From a candidate division WWE3 bacterium RIFCSPHIGHO2_01_FULL_40_23 (GTDB lineage Bacteria > Patescibacteria > WWE3 > UBA101185 > 2-01-FULL-41-18), in contig MEUZ01000003.1 in NCBI GenBank assembly GCA_001772615.1, positions 124,001-188,000 on the forward strand: 64,000 nt of DNA, read 5' to 3'. The stretch's first letter is position 1; each line of letters starts with the position of its first letter. The notes beneath the pieces were generated by a model. It saw only the letters and a program-made list of their open reading frames with translations, was not told where the DNA came from and did not search any database. Below, in pieces: positions 18,519-26,578 of this stretch. The translations under genes were made by a program, and so were the position numbers.

Positions 18519-19262
18519 GTGAAACTTTTAAAAAGGCCAAAGGAATCACTAATCCTGCTTCTGACATTGATTTTACTTGTCTCCATGACATCTTTTTCAA
18601 TTGTTCAAGTAATAACAAATCTTTTGGCGGGTGTTATCTCCTGCCTTCTCTTTGACGCTTTTTTTCTAAAACTAAGAAAGATTAAACTCTTTAAACTCTC
18701 CGCCGCATTTGCAACAGGTCTTATACTTGCCATTCTCATCTCACCAAGCGCGCCTTTGTATGTGTTTGTTACTGCTTCACTAGCTGCCATGTTTTCTAAA
18801 AATTTTATAAGGCTTAAAAACTTCCATGTTTTTAATCCCGCGGCATTCGGGGCTTTCACGAGCCTCATCATCTTTAATATCCCTATCTCATGGTGGGCAG
18901 TATCCTACTCTTTAACCCCTGCACTGATCACAATTATCGGTGTTGGGTACATTACAATAATAAAGTTAAAAAAACTTCCTGTTCTGGTATCCTTTTACAC
19001 TGCCTTGATAATTACGTTCCTTCTTTTAAATGTTCCTCTACAAGCTATTTTTGATTACACAGCAATCTTTTTTGTCTTCGTTATGCTATGCGAACCAATG
19101 ACAAGTCCTAATAAAAAGACCCTTCAACTTGCTTATGGAGGTTTGGCGGCTCTTCTTTCCTTTACCCTTCCAGCTGAACTTGTAAAAGACCCTGTGATCT
19201 TTTCGCTTCTACTCGTAAATGGGATGGGATTTTACTTTGAAAGAGTAACTCAAAAGATTTAA
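18519..19262 (+). CDS. RnfD/NqrB-like membrane protein
   Basis: 247 residues with about eight to nine hydrophobic segments. FHVFNPAAFGAFTSLI matches the NxFNPAxxG region of the NQR2/RnfD/RnfE family (PF03116). No other Rnf or Nqr subunit is present, and the covalent-FMN threonine motif is not obvious, so a full electron-transport complex cannot be inferred. The start is GTG at 18,519. An AGGAG motif at 18,501 is better spaced for an ATG at 18,511 that opens only ATG-GAT-TTG-TGA, overlapping the GTG. Confidence 0.65.
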   Translation: MKLLKRPKESLILLLTLILLVSMTSFSIVQVITNLLAGVISCLLFDAFFLKLRKIKLFKLSAAFATGLILAILISPSAPLYVFVTASLAAMFSKNFIRLKNFHVFNPAAFGAFTSLIIFNIPISWWAVSYSLTPALITIIGVGYITIIKLKKLPVLVSFYTALIITFLLLNVPLQAIFDYTAIFFVFVMLCEPMTSPNKKTLQLAYGGLAALLSFTLPAELVKDPVIFSLLLVNGMGFYFERVTQKI

Positions 19263-19272
19263 ACTTCAACTT

Positions 19273-21831
19273 TTATAAGCCTCTTCCATGGCAATTTTTG
19301 TATTTTACGGGAGTACCGTCCGGCTTCTTCCTGCCGCAGGGACAGGGATCATTCCTTCCAACCTTCATTATTCCTGATTTTACAGGCTCAACTTTAAATC
19401 TACGATGCTCTGCCTCTTCCTCCAAAACTCCCGTCTCAAGCTCCCCATGCTTGAATTCAACACCTCTTTCAGGCACTCTTCTTGCTACCCCGGCACCTTT
19501 TATTTCTTCCGCTTCAACTTTAGCAAGCTGAACAAAACGGGTGGCTACAGAGGAGTATATTCTTTCAACTAGAGCTCCAAATCTTAAATGCCCCTCCTTT
19601 CTGTATTCCACAAGCGGATCTCTTTGAGCGTAACCTCTTAAATTAATCCCTTCCATTACATCATCCATATCATCAAGATGCTCTATCCAAAGCGTGTCTA
19701 TAACCTCAAGAGACACCATAGTAATAACCCGTCTTACCAGATCCTTTGAAGTTTCCCTCTCTTTCTCATCAATAAGAGAAGTTAAATCTTCATCGGTAAA
19801 CGGTTGAATCTTTGGAATTAACCACTCTTTAGTCCACGGTTCTTCCGAAATACCAAGAAACTTTCGCCTTAACTTATAAATCACAACCCTTTGCTGATTC
19901 ATCACGTCATCAAACTCCACAACTCTTTTTCTTATGTCAAAGTTATGACCCTCAACTCTCTTTTGGGCATTTTCTATGGCCGAGGAAACAATACCTGCCT
20001 CAAGAGGAGTACTTTCATCAAGGCCAAATCTATCCATAAGCTTTTCTACCGTTGCACCTCCGAAAATTCTCATTAAGTCATCCTGTAAAGAAACAAAAAA
20101 CCTTGACGACCCGAGATCACCCTGCCTTCCTGACCTTCCCCTTAGCTGATTGTCAATCCTTCTTGACTCATGCCTTTCAGTCCCAATTACATGAAGGCCC
20201 CCAAGTTCCCTTACCCCATCTTGTTCTAAAGGCTTAGCATTTTCACCTCCAAGAATAATGTCAACACCTCTTCCTGCCATATTCGTAGAAACGGTTACTG
20301 CACCTTTTTTCCCGGCTTGCGCAATAATTAAGGCCTCCCTTTCATGGTTTTTCGCGTTTAATATCTCATGTGGAACCTTTTTTCTTTTTAGAAACTCGTG
20401 AAGAATCTCGCTTTTTTCAACAGAGGTGGTTCCCACAAGCACAGGCTGACCTTTCTGGTATTTCTCTTCTATTTCATTTGCCACTGCTCTAAACTTGGAG
20501 GCCTCCGTTTTGTAAACAACATCCGTATGGTCAATTCTCCTTGCCGGCATGTGCGTAGGTATCACAACAACCTCAAGTTTATATATCTTATGAAGCTCTT
20601 CAGCTTCCGTTTCCGCAGTCCCTGTCATTCCCGAGAGTTTTTTATACATTCTGAAGTAGTTCTGGTAAGAAATTTCGGCTAAAGTTCTGGATTCCCTTTG
20701 TATTTCAACCCCTTCTTTGGCTTCTATTGCCTGATGCAAGCCTTCGGAATATCGGTTGCTTGGGAGAAGCCTCCCTGTAAACTGATCAACAATCACAACT
20801 TTGTCCTCTTTAAGTACATAATCTTTATCTCTTTGAAACAGGGCTTTTGCCTTAAGAGCCTGCTCAACATGGTGCACTGTCTCAAAATCTTTCTCATAAA
20901 GGTTATCCACGTTAAGAAGCCTCTCCACCCTTCTTATACCAAGGTCAGTAAGAACAACACTGTTTCTCTTTTCGTCAACTTCATAATCGGTTCCTCTGGC
21001 AAGATTATTCACAAGATTTGCTATCTCATAGTATTTCTGCGTTGATTCTTCTGCGGGAGCGGAGATAATTAGGGGCGTTCTTGCCACATCAATAAGAATT
21101 GAATCGGCCTCATCAACAATGGCATAGTTGTGAACACCAAGGTCGCCATTTCGGTTTACTTGAACGAGTTCGCTACCATCTAACGCTCTATTATCTCTTA
21201 AATAATCAAACCCGAATTCATGATTTGTTCCGTATGTAACATCGCATTTATACGCCTCCGCTCTTAATACCGGTCTTAATTTTTTAGAGAGTGGATCCAG
21301 AAATTCTGGATTATCAAAAGAGGGGTCAAAGACGTACGCTTTTTCGGAAACTATAGCTCCAACGGTCAATCCAAGATAACTATAAATTGGCCCCATCCAT
21401 CCTGCATGATGGGCTGAAAGATAATCATTAGGAGTAACCAGATGGGCTCCATCCCCCGTTAAGGCATTAAGATATAAGGGGGCAGTTGCGGTTAAGGTCT
21501 TTCCTTCCCCCGTTTTTTGCTCCGCGACTTTTCCTTGTGAAAGCGCAATTCCCGCAAGAAGCTGGACGTCAAAATGCCTTTTATTTATAGTTCTTTTCCC
21601 CGCCTCCCTTACTAAGGCAAAGGCCATGGGGAGAATTTTATCAAGGTATGCGTTTTTTTCTTCAAAACTTTTTCCTTTTAACTCTTCTTGCCACCTAGTT
21701 GTTTTTTCTTTTATCTCATTTTCACTTAAAGCGGAAACCTCCGCCTCTAAAGCGTTAATTTTTAAAACAAGCGGTTTTAATTTTGAAAGCTCTTTTTCAT
21801 TTGAATCAAAGAGTTTACCCAGTAGTGTCAT
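19273..21831 (-). CDS. secA: Preprotein translocase ATPase SecA
   Basis: 852 residues with Walker A (TGEGKTLTATAP), DEAD-type Walker B (VDEADSILID), the arginine-finger and helicase motifs NMAGRGVDIILGG and RGRSGRQGDLG, and a C-terminal zinc SEC-C motif (CPCGRKKPDG...YKNCHG). It drives proteins through SecYEG. The length is normal. TAGAAT lies 9 nt before the ATG, so the gene may also have its own promoter apart from the uppP transcript 43 bp upstream. Confidence 0.97.
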   Translation of the reverse strand: MTLLGKLFDSNEKELSKLKPLVLKINALEAEVSALSENEIKEKTTRWQEELKGKSFEEKNAYLDKILPMAFALVREAGKRTINKRHFDVQLLAGIALSQGKVAEQKTGEGKTLTATAPLYLNALTGDGAHLVTPNDYLSAHHAGWMGPIYSYLGLTVGAIVSEKAYVFDPSFDNPEFLDPLSKKLRPVLRAEAYKCDVTYGTNHEFGFDYLRDNRALDGSELVQVNRNGDLGVHNYAIVDEADSILIDVARTPLIISAPAEESTQKYYEIANLVNNLARGTDYEVDEKRNSVVLTDLGIRRVERLLNVDNLYEKDFETVHHVEQALKAKALFQRDKDYVLKEDKVVIVDQFTGRLLPSNRYSEGLHQAIEAKEGVEIQRESRTLAEISYQNYFRMYKKLSGMTGTAETEAEELHKIYKLEVVVIPTHMPARRIDHTDVVYKTEASKFRAVANEIEEKYQKGQPVLVGTTSVEKSEILHEFLKRKKVPHEILNAKNHEREALIIAQAGKKGAVTVSTNMAGRGVDIILGGENAKPLEQDGVRELGGLHVIGTERHESRRIDNQLRGRSGRQGDLGSSRFFVSLQDDLMRIFGGATVEKLMDRFGLDESTPLEAGIVSSAIENAQKRVEGHNFDIRKRVVEFDDVMNQQRVVIYKLRRKFLGISEEPWTKEWLIPKIQPFTDEDLTSLIDEKERETSKDLVRRVITMVSLEVIDTLWIEHLDDMDDVMEGINLRGYAQRDPLVEYRKEGHLRFGALVERIYSSVATRFVQLAKVEAEEIKGAGVARRVPERGVEFKHGELETGVLEEEAEHRRFKVEPVKSGIMKVGRNDPCPCGRKKPDGTPVKYKNCHGRGL

Positions 21832-21874
21832 AACTTTCGTATTCTACAACTCAAACGCCTTTATTTAAACTAAT

Positions 21875-22627
21875 CTAGTACAAAAAATAGAGGACTACAA
21901 AAGCAAGGATAACTCTATATATAATAAAAACTGATAAGGACTTCGCTTTCAGAAAGTTTATCAGGAATTTAATAGCAAGAAGTCCTGAAACAAACGAGGC
22001 CAAAATACCAGCAAAGTAAGGCGCATAACCTATAGAAGCTATAAAAGATGATGTCGTAAAAAGCTTAAAAAATGCAGCAGCTAAAACTGCAGGTGTTGAC
22101 AAGAAAAATGAAAACTTTGCTGCGTCCTCCCTCTTAAGTCCACCTAAAAGTCCCCCTGAAATAGTAACACCTGACCTTGAAATTCCAGGAAGCAACGCCA
22201 ACGGCTGAACAAATCCCATTATTAACGCGGTTTTTAAATTAAGCTTCGTTCCTTTTTCCAGTTTTCCCGCCGCATATTCAGCTAAAACCATTATTAAAGA
22301 ACCAATAAGCAGAAACACAACTACCCAAAAAGCCTCCCTGAAAAAATTCTCCACCGGCCCATCAAGAAAAAAACCAACAATCATAACAGGAAGAGAACCG
22401 GCTGTAAGATAAAGAGCCATCTTTCTATCCATTTTCAGAAAATCTCTGGCAAAATAAACAAAGACGGCTGCAGCTGTACCTAAATGCAGGGATGTGTCAA
22501 AAACCAAAGGAGATTTCCCCCAGTCAAAAAACCAAGGGATAAGCAAAAGGTGGGCTGTTGAGGATATAGGTAAAAACTCCGTGACACCCTGAACTAAACC
22601 TAAAATGACCGCCTGGAAAATGCTCAT
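21875..22627 (-). CDS. uppP: Undecaprenyl-diphosphatase
   Basis: 250 residues, polytopic, with the two BacA/UppP signatures: QGVTEFLPISSTAHLLL near the N-terminus and LPGISRSGVTISGGLLGG in the middle. It recycles undecaprenyl diphosphate released in peptidoglycan and glycan synthesis, which fits the glycan operon upstream in the window. It overlaps the neighbouring methyltransferase-like gene by 4 bp and is probably read from the T-box-controlled serS transcript. Confidence 0.93.
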   Translation of the reverse strand: MSIFQAVILGLVQGVTEFLPISSTAHLLLIPWFFDWGKSPLVFDTSLHLGTAAAVFVYFARDFLKMDRKMALYLTAGSLPVMIVGFFLDGPVENFFREAFWVVVFLLIGSLIMVLAEYAAGKLEKGTKLNLKTALIMGFVQPLALLPGISRSGVTISGGLLGGLKREDAAKFSFFLSTPAVLAAAFFKLFTTSSFIASIGYAPYFAGILASFVSGLLAIKFLINFLKAKSLSVFIIYRVILAFVVLYFLY

Positions 22628-23313
22628 GAGTAGCCATAAATTATAACATTATCCGAATTAGTTTTTCCCGCGACAATAAGAGATCTCACTTCCGAAAAAT
22701 ATTCCGAGACATTTTCAATGAAGTTATTTACATCATCCTGATGGTGCTTTAAATAAATCCTATTAAACACAGCTAAGCCGTTTGGGATAAGAAGCCTTTT
22801 AATTCCTGAAAAAAAACTTCCCGAATTTCCAAGTTCAGGATAAACTTCTCCAACAAAAATATTTGTGATAACGCAGTCAAATTCGTTCGGGGAAAGACCA
22901 AACTCCTCTGGGCTTGTAACAACTCTTAAGGCATCATCAGTGATAATTCTATGGTTTGGTATAGAACCTACGTCAAAATACTTTCTGGCTATTTCAACCA
23001 TAACCGAATCAAACTCAACGCTGACAATGGAAACACCTTTGTGTCTTTCGGACAGAATCCAAGGTATAGCGCCTCCCCCAAGCCCAAGAAGTAAAACATG
23101 ACTCGGTTCTCCTAAAGACTCGGTTATTACATCAACAATCCTTCCCCAATACATTCTCCCAGCAAGGGGAGAGCCGCGGTTAACCGATTGTGTAACTCCG
23201 TCAGCAATAAGCCTCCTTGTCTTGCCCTTTTCCAAAACCTTGATTTTACCGTTTAAAGGAGATGTAGTCTCAAAAACCACCTTGGGAGGAGTAACATCGG
23301 AAAAGACAGTCAT
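22624..23313 (-). CDS. Spermidine-synthase-like class I methyltransferase-fold protein
   Basis: 229 residues. The nucleotide-binding region LLLGLGGGAIPWILSER and an acidic SVEFDSVMVEIARKYF match the spermidine synthase/PABMT family. The catalytic DxxxD region of true aminopropyltransferases reads DCVITNIFVGE, so polyamine synthesis is doubtful. No other polyamine gene is present. It is stacked directly on serS (shared boundary base 23,313) and overlaps uppP. Confidence 0.7.
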   Translation of the reverse strand: MTVFSDVTPPKVVFETTSPLNGKIKVLEKGKTRRLIADGVTQSVNRGSPLAGRMYWGRIVDVITESLGEPSHVLLLGLGGGAIPWILSERHKGVSIVSVEFDSVMVEIARKYFDVGSIPNHRIITDDALRVVTSPEEFGLSPNEFDCVITNIFVGEVYPELGNSGSFFSGIKRLLIPNGLAVFNRIYLKHHQDDVNNFIENVSEYFSEVRSLIVAGKTNSDNVIIYGYS

Positions 23314-24647
23314 CAGGATATTTCTTTCTTACCCATCAGTTTTTGCAACGCTTCAGGCACTTTTATAGTACCATCCTCTTTCTGGTAATTGTCAAGGATA
23401 GAAATAATCATTCTACCCATAGCGCAACCCGTGTCGTTTACAGTATGGGCGTATCGGGTACTTCCTCCATCCTTAAATCTAATGTTTAATCTTCTTGCCT
23501 GAAAATCGGTGGCATTTGTATCAGTCATTACTTCCATAAACTCCCTTTGGGAAGGAAGCCAAACCTCAGCATCATATTGCTTATGAGAAGCAAGGTAGCC
23601 CGCATCGGCACTGCATTTATTTAAAACTCTGTATGGAAGCTGTAACTGCTGCAAAAACCACTCATTTATTTCCCTCAAGTATTCCATAGTTTCATCAGAG
23701 GTTTCAGGAATAGTCACAACATCCATCTCAAGCTTATCAAACTGATGAACTCTTTTTATTCCGTAAACATCCTTCCCCCACGACCCTACTTCACTTCTAA
23801 AACATGATGTTAAAGCAAACATTTTATATGGAAGCTCCATCTTTGAAACTGTTCTATCCATAAAATAGGCAAAGAGAGGGGGCTCGGACGATCCTACAAG
23901 ATAAAGATTTTCTCTATTTTCAACATTGTCGCTTTCAATTTTATATACCTGGTCCCTTCCTTCAGGAAAATGACTGGTGCCGACTAAAACCCTATCCTTC
24001 ACAAGAAGGGGTACCATCATTGGAACAAAACCTTCGGAAACTAACTTTTTCTTAAGAAGTGAGGCCAAAGCATCCTGCAGCAAAACCGCGTCATTTTTCA
24101 GATAGCAAAACCTGCTTCCCGACGTGATGGCACTTTGCTCAACATCTATCATGTCATGCATCTTTCCAAGCTCAATGTGATCCTTCATCTTAAAATTTGC
24201 TTCAGGCATGTATTTAGCTGCGCTATTTCCTTTTCCAAGTTTTTTCTTTGGAAGATATCCATCTAAGGGCGTCCACACAGCTAATTCCACATTATCGTCA
24301 GGACCGTCGCCTATTGGCATATTGGAACAGGGAATATTGGGAAGATATAAAAGCTTCTCATTTAATTTCCCTTCAAGAATTTTCAGATCATTTTCAAATT
24401 TCTTTAATTCTATCTTCAACCTCAAAGCTTCCTTAATTAATTCCGCCCTCTCTTTAGCAACCTTTGTTTTTGAAACCTGTTCAGAGAGGCTGTTTCTTAA
24501 AGCTCTATGAGACTCAACGTGCGAAAGCATCTCAAGTCTTTGGTCATCAAGCTTTAAAATCTCATCCACATCCGTCTTTGCCTTCCTTACCCTAACTGCA
24601 TATTTTACCTTGTCGGGAAAAGCTCTGATAAATTTAATATCAAGCAT
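23313..24647 (-). CDS. serS: Seryl-tRNA synthetase
   Basis: 444 residues: an N-terminal coiled-coil arm (about 30-105) and a class II core with motif 2 (FRSEVGSWGKDVYGIKRVHQF) and motif 3 (NDTGCAMGRMIISILDN). It attaches serine to tRNA-Ser. It follows the SerB-like phosphatase gene by 5 bp and lies downstream of a T-box leader whose likely specifier AGC is a serine codon, consistent with control by uncharged tRNA-Ser. Confidence 0.95.
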   Translation of the reverse strand: MLDIKFIRAFPDKVKYAVRVRKAKTDVDEILKLDDQRLEMLSHVESHRALRNSLSEQVSKTKVAKERAELIKEALRLKIELKKFENDLKILEGKLNEKLLYLPNIPCSNMPIGDGPDDNVELAVWTPLDGYLPKKKLGKGNSAAKYMPEANFKMKDHIELGKMHDMIDVEQSAITSGSRFCYLKNDAVLLQDALASLLKKKLVSEGFVPMMVPLLVKDRVLVGTSHFPEGRDQVYKIESDNVENRENLYLVGSSEPPLFAYFMDRTVSKMELPYKMFALTSCFRSEVGSWGKDVYGIKRVHQFDKLEMDVVTIPETSDETMEYLREINEWFLQQLQLPYRVLNKCSADAGYLASHKQYDAEVWLPSQREFMEVMTDTNATDFQARRLNIRFKDGGSTRYAHTVNDTGCAMGRMIISILDNYQKEDGTIKVPEALQKLMGKKEIS

Positions 24648-24652
24648 ATAGC

Positions 24653-25324
24653 TTACCTTTCAGCGTTAACATATATATTACAAAAGTATTCAAGGAGTCC
24701 TAAAAGATTGATGGATTTATAATAATACCTGCACGTCTTTCTAACAACTTCCCTCTCTTTAACACCCCCAAAGCCTATAAACATATCACATACCTGTCCG
24801 GCTCTAACGTCAGTCATCCCATCTCCAACAAAAACGGTCGGGCCGCTCACCGAAATTTCTTTCAACACTAACTCCTTGCCAAAATCCTCCGCTAAAATAG
24901 ACCCTTTGGCAATTCTCTTAAAGCTACCGCTTTTATCAAACTCAAGATCCACCCCATAAACATTTTCTCTTTTAACACCCGCGTAATCCGCAAAAATATC
25001 AATAGCCTCCTTTAAACCTCCGCTTGCTATGTAAACCTCTCCTCCAAGACTTCCAATTATTCCAAAAAGAGTTTTTACGCCAGGAAGTTTTGACTCAATA
25101 TATTTTTCCCCAAGAAGCTCCAAATCTTCTTTCTTAGGCTTAATCAGTGAAAGCCTTTCTTGCAGAGAATCCTTAAAGGGGGTCTCGCCTGTCATTCCCG
25201 ATTCCGTGATCTTTCTTATCTTCATACTTATTTCCTCACTACAGGATAAACTGTCCAACCCCTCTATTGAGACAAGAGTGCTGTCGCAATCAAAAACGAA
25301 ATTTTTAAAGCTTAAGGTAGTCAT
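24653..25324 (-). CDS. HAD-superfamily phosphatase, SerB (phosphoserine phosphatase)-like
   Basis: 223 residues. The nucleophile motif is FDCDSTLVSIEG, motif II is YIASGGLKEAI and motif III/IV is FVGDGMTDVRA. All are arranged as in SerB-type HAD phosphatases with a C1 cap. Being first in a T-box-controlled operon with serS supports a role in supplying serine from phosphoserine. No serA or serC is in the window, so another small-molecule substrate remains possible. Confidence 0.8.
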   Translation of the reverse strand: MTTLSFKNFVFDCDSTLVSIEGLDSLSCSEEISMKIRKITESGMTGETPFKDSLQERLSLIKPKKEDLELLGEKYIESKLPGVKTLFGIIGSLGGEVYIASGGLKEAIDIFADYAGVKRENVYGVDLEFDKSGSFKRIAKGSILAEDFGKELVLKEISVSGPTVFVGDGMTDVRAGQVCDMFIGFGGVKEREVVRKTCRYYYKSINLLGLLEYFCNIYVNAER

Positions 25325-25334
25325 ATTTCCCCAT

Positions 25335-25359
25335 AAAAAAACCCTCCTGTATCGGAGGG
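25335..25359 (-). terminator. Intrinsic terminator of the T-box leader
   Basis: CCCTCC-GATACA-GGAGGG followed by a run of Ts on the minus strand, ending 11 bases before the start codon of the SerB-like gene. The 5' arm overlaps the 3' strand of the T-box antiterminator, so the two structures exclude each other. Confidence 0.9.
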
Positions 25360-25515
25360 GTCAAATGACGGTACCACCCTTTGTTTAACTTTATTCACAG
25401 CTGTAACGGGCATCCCCGGAATCAGTTAGCTATCCAAAACTTTCTGGTTTTGGATGGGATCTGATCAGCTAAAGCAGTGGAAAACCTGCTCTTAACGCTT
25501 TTATATGTTCCAATC
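25335..25515 (-). promoter_or_regulatory. T-box riboswitch (tRNA-sensing leader), probably serine
   Basis: On the minus strand the T-box core AGGG-TGGTACC-GTC occupies 25,380-25,367: the TGGTACC bulge is flanked by AGGG/CCCT and GTC/GAC pairing, the classic antiterminator. It competes with an intrinsic terminator at 25,335-25,359. Upstream is a stem-loop with ATCAG/CTGAT and a 9-bp apical stem (ATCCAAAAC/GTTTTGGAT) enclosing an internal loop AGCTAA, where AGC is a possible serine specifier. Stem I is unusually short. The variable base is T, which would pair best with discriminator A or wobble with G. Confidence 0.85.
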
Positions 25516-25545
25516 TTTATACATGAAAAACCTAAAATCTGTCAA
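25516..25545 (-). promoter_or_regulatory. Promoter of the T-box/serS operon, TTGACA-18-TATAAA
   Basis: A perfect -35 (25,545-25,540) and a near-consensus -10 (25,521-25,516) with an 18-base spacer. The transcription start falls just before the T-box leader. Confidence 0.8.
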
Positions 25546-25546
25546 G

Positions 25547-25575
25547 TTGATGCATAACAAGTAAAGGGATAAAAT
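25547..25575 (+). promoter_or_regulatory. Divergent promoter, TTGATG-17-TAAAAT
   Basis: A -35 at 25,547-25,552 and a -10 at 25,570-25,575 on the plus strand, back to back with the serS promoter and only 1 base from its -35. It drives the small gene at 25,622 and leaves a leader of about 40 nt with a good Shine-Dalgarno. Confidence 0.7.
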
Positions 25576-25621
25576 ACCTCCATCAAAATCACGGCCTAAT
25601 GGCCAAAAAAAGGAGACAGAT

Positions 25622-25897
25622 ATGAGTCAGGAAATCGTGTTTGTTGACGTAGTCAGGCTGGAGGGCCACAGAACACCGGTTGCGGTACTCTCCAAAGTTG
25701 GTGCGAGTGGGGTACAACTCTACCTTAAAAATGGCTCAACATTCGGTCTTACTCTCACACCAAACATCAATGAAGCCCTTCCTATGGACGTGAGTCCTCG
25801 ATCGCGTGATGTGATCACTACTCTGGCCAGGGAACGTTTCGGTGTAGAGGAAGATATGGTCAGATTCAACAATTGGCCTGAATTCCCCGCCGATTAA
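25622..25897 (+). CDS. Small soluble protein, unknown
   Basis: 91 residues, acidic, no membrane segment or recognisable domain. AAAAGGAGA 7 nt upstream of the ATG is one of the few strong Shine-Dalgarno sites in the window. The gene has its own promoter and a clear terminator, so it is a monocistronic unit. Base composition is noticeably richer in GC than its neighbours, which could mean high expression or recent acquisition. Confidence 0.65.
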   Translation: MSQEIVFVDVVRLEGHRTPVAVLSKVGASGVQLYLKNGSTFGLTLTPNINEALPMDVSPRSRDVITTLARERFGVEEDMVRFNNWPEFPAD

Positions 25898-25915
25898 CAA
25901 AAAGCGTCTCTCAAA

Positions 25916-25942
25916 CAGCCTGTTACCCAAAGTGACAGGCTG
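25916..25942 (+). terminator. Intrinsic terminator after the small gene
   Basis: CAGCCTGT...ACAGGCTG stem (8 bp plus a TAC/GTG extension) followed by ATTTTCTTCT, 18 bases after the stop codon. Confidence 0.8.
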
Positions 25943-25972
25943 ATTTTCTTCTCGCCTAGAAACAGTGGATCG

Positions 25973-26575
25973 TTAGAGCCCAAGCTTCACGGCATCTTCC
26001 TGCATTGCCGAAAGCGTAACCTCCATAAACTTATCCAAAGAAATTCCAAGCTTCTCGCTGCACTGCTCTATCTGCTCCCTTGAAACGGTTCTTGCAAACT
26101 CCTTTTGCTTCCATTTCTTCTTAACGGAATCCACATCAACCGAAACAAGTTTCTTATCCGGCTTGACCAATGCACACGCGACAATGAACCCCGTTAGCTC
26201 ATCAACACATTCCAAAGACCACTCAAGAAGGGTTTCGGGCTCTCTTAAATGAGTCACTTTAGTATTATGGGATTTAAAAGCTTCTACAATATGGGAATGG
26301 ACATCATAAACTTTAAGCCAGTCAAGAAGCATGATCGTATGCTTTTCCCAGTTATCCTTAGTTATTTCATAATCCGCATCATGCAAAAGTCCCACAACTC
26401 CCCAGTCCTCCTCCGACAGATTATTAACGGAGCTTTCATTTCTTCCCTCTTTTTTAAAATATCTATACAATGCCCTCATTGCCACCGAAACTGCATAGCA
26501 ATGCCTTCTTAAATTTACATTAAGCATATTTTTGTGAAGAATTTCCGTGGCAATATTATGAGTCAGCTTTTCCAT
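25973..26575 (-). CDS. HD-domain phosphohydrolase
   Basis: 200 residues. The metal-binding arrangement is visible: His in RRHCYAVSVAMRAL, the HD pair in GLLHDADYE and a downstream Asp in CVDELTGFIVACALV. HD proteins hydrolyse nucleotide or other phosphoesters. The substrate is unknown. It is the last gene of the greA-greA-M49-lysS transcript, 3 bp after lysS. Confidence 0.8.
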   Translation of the reverse strand: MEKLTHNIATEILHKNMLNVNLRRHCYAVSVAMRALYRYFKKEGRNESSVNNLSEEDWGVVGLLHDADYEITKDNWEKHTIMLLDWLKVYDVHSHIVEAFKSHNTKVTHLREPETLLEWSLECVDELTGFIVACALVKPDKKLVSVDVDSVKKKWKQKEFARTVSREQIEQCSEKLGISLDKFMEVTLSAMQEDAVKLGL

Positions 26576-26578
26576 AGC

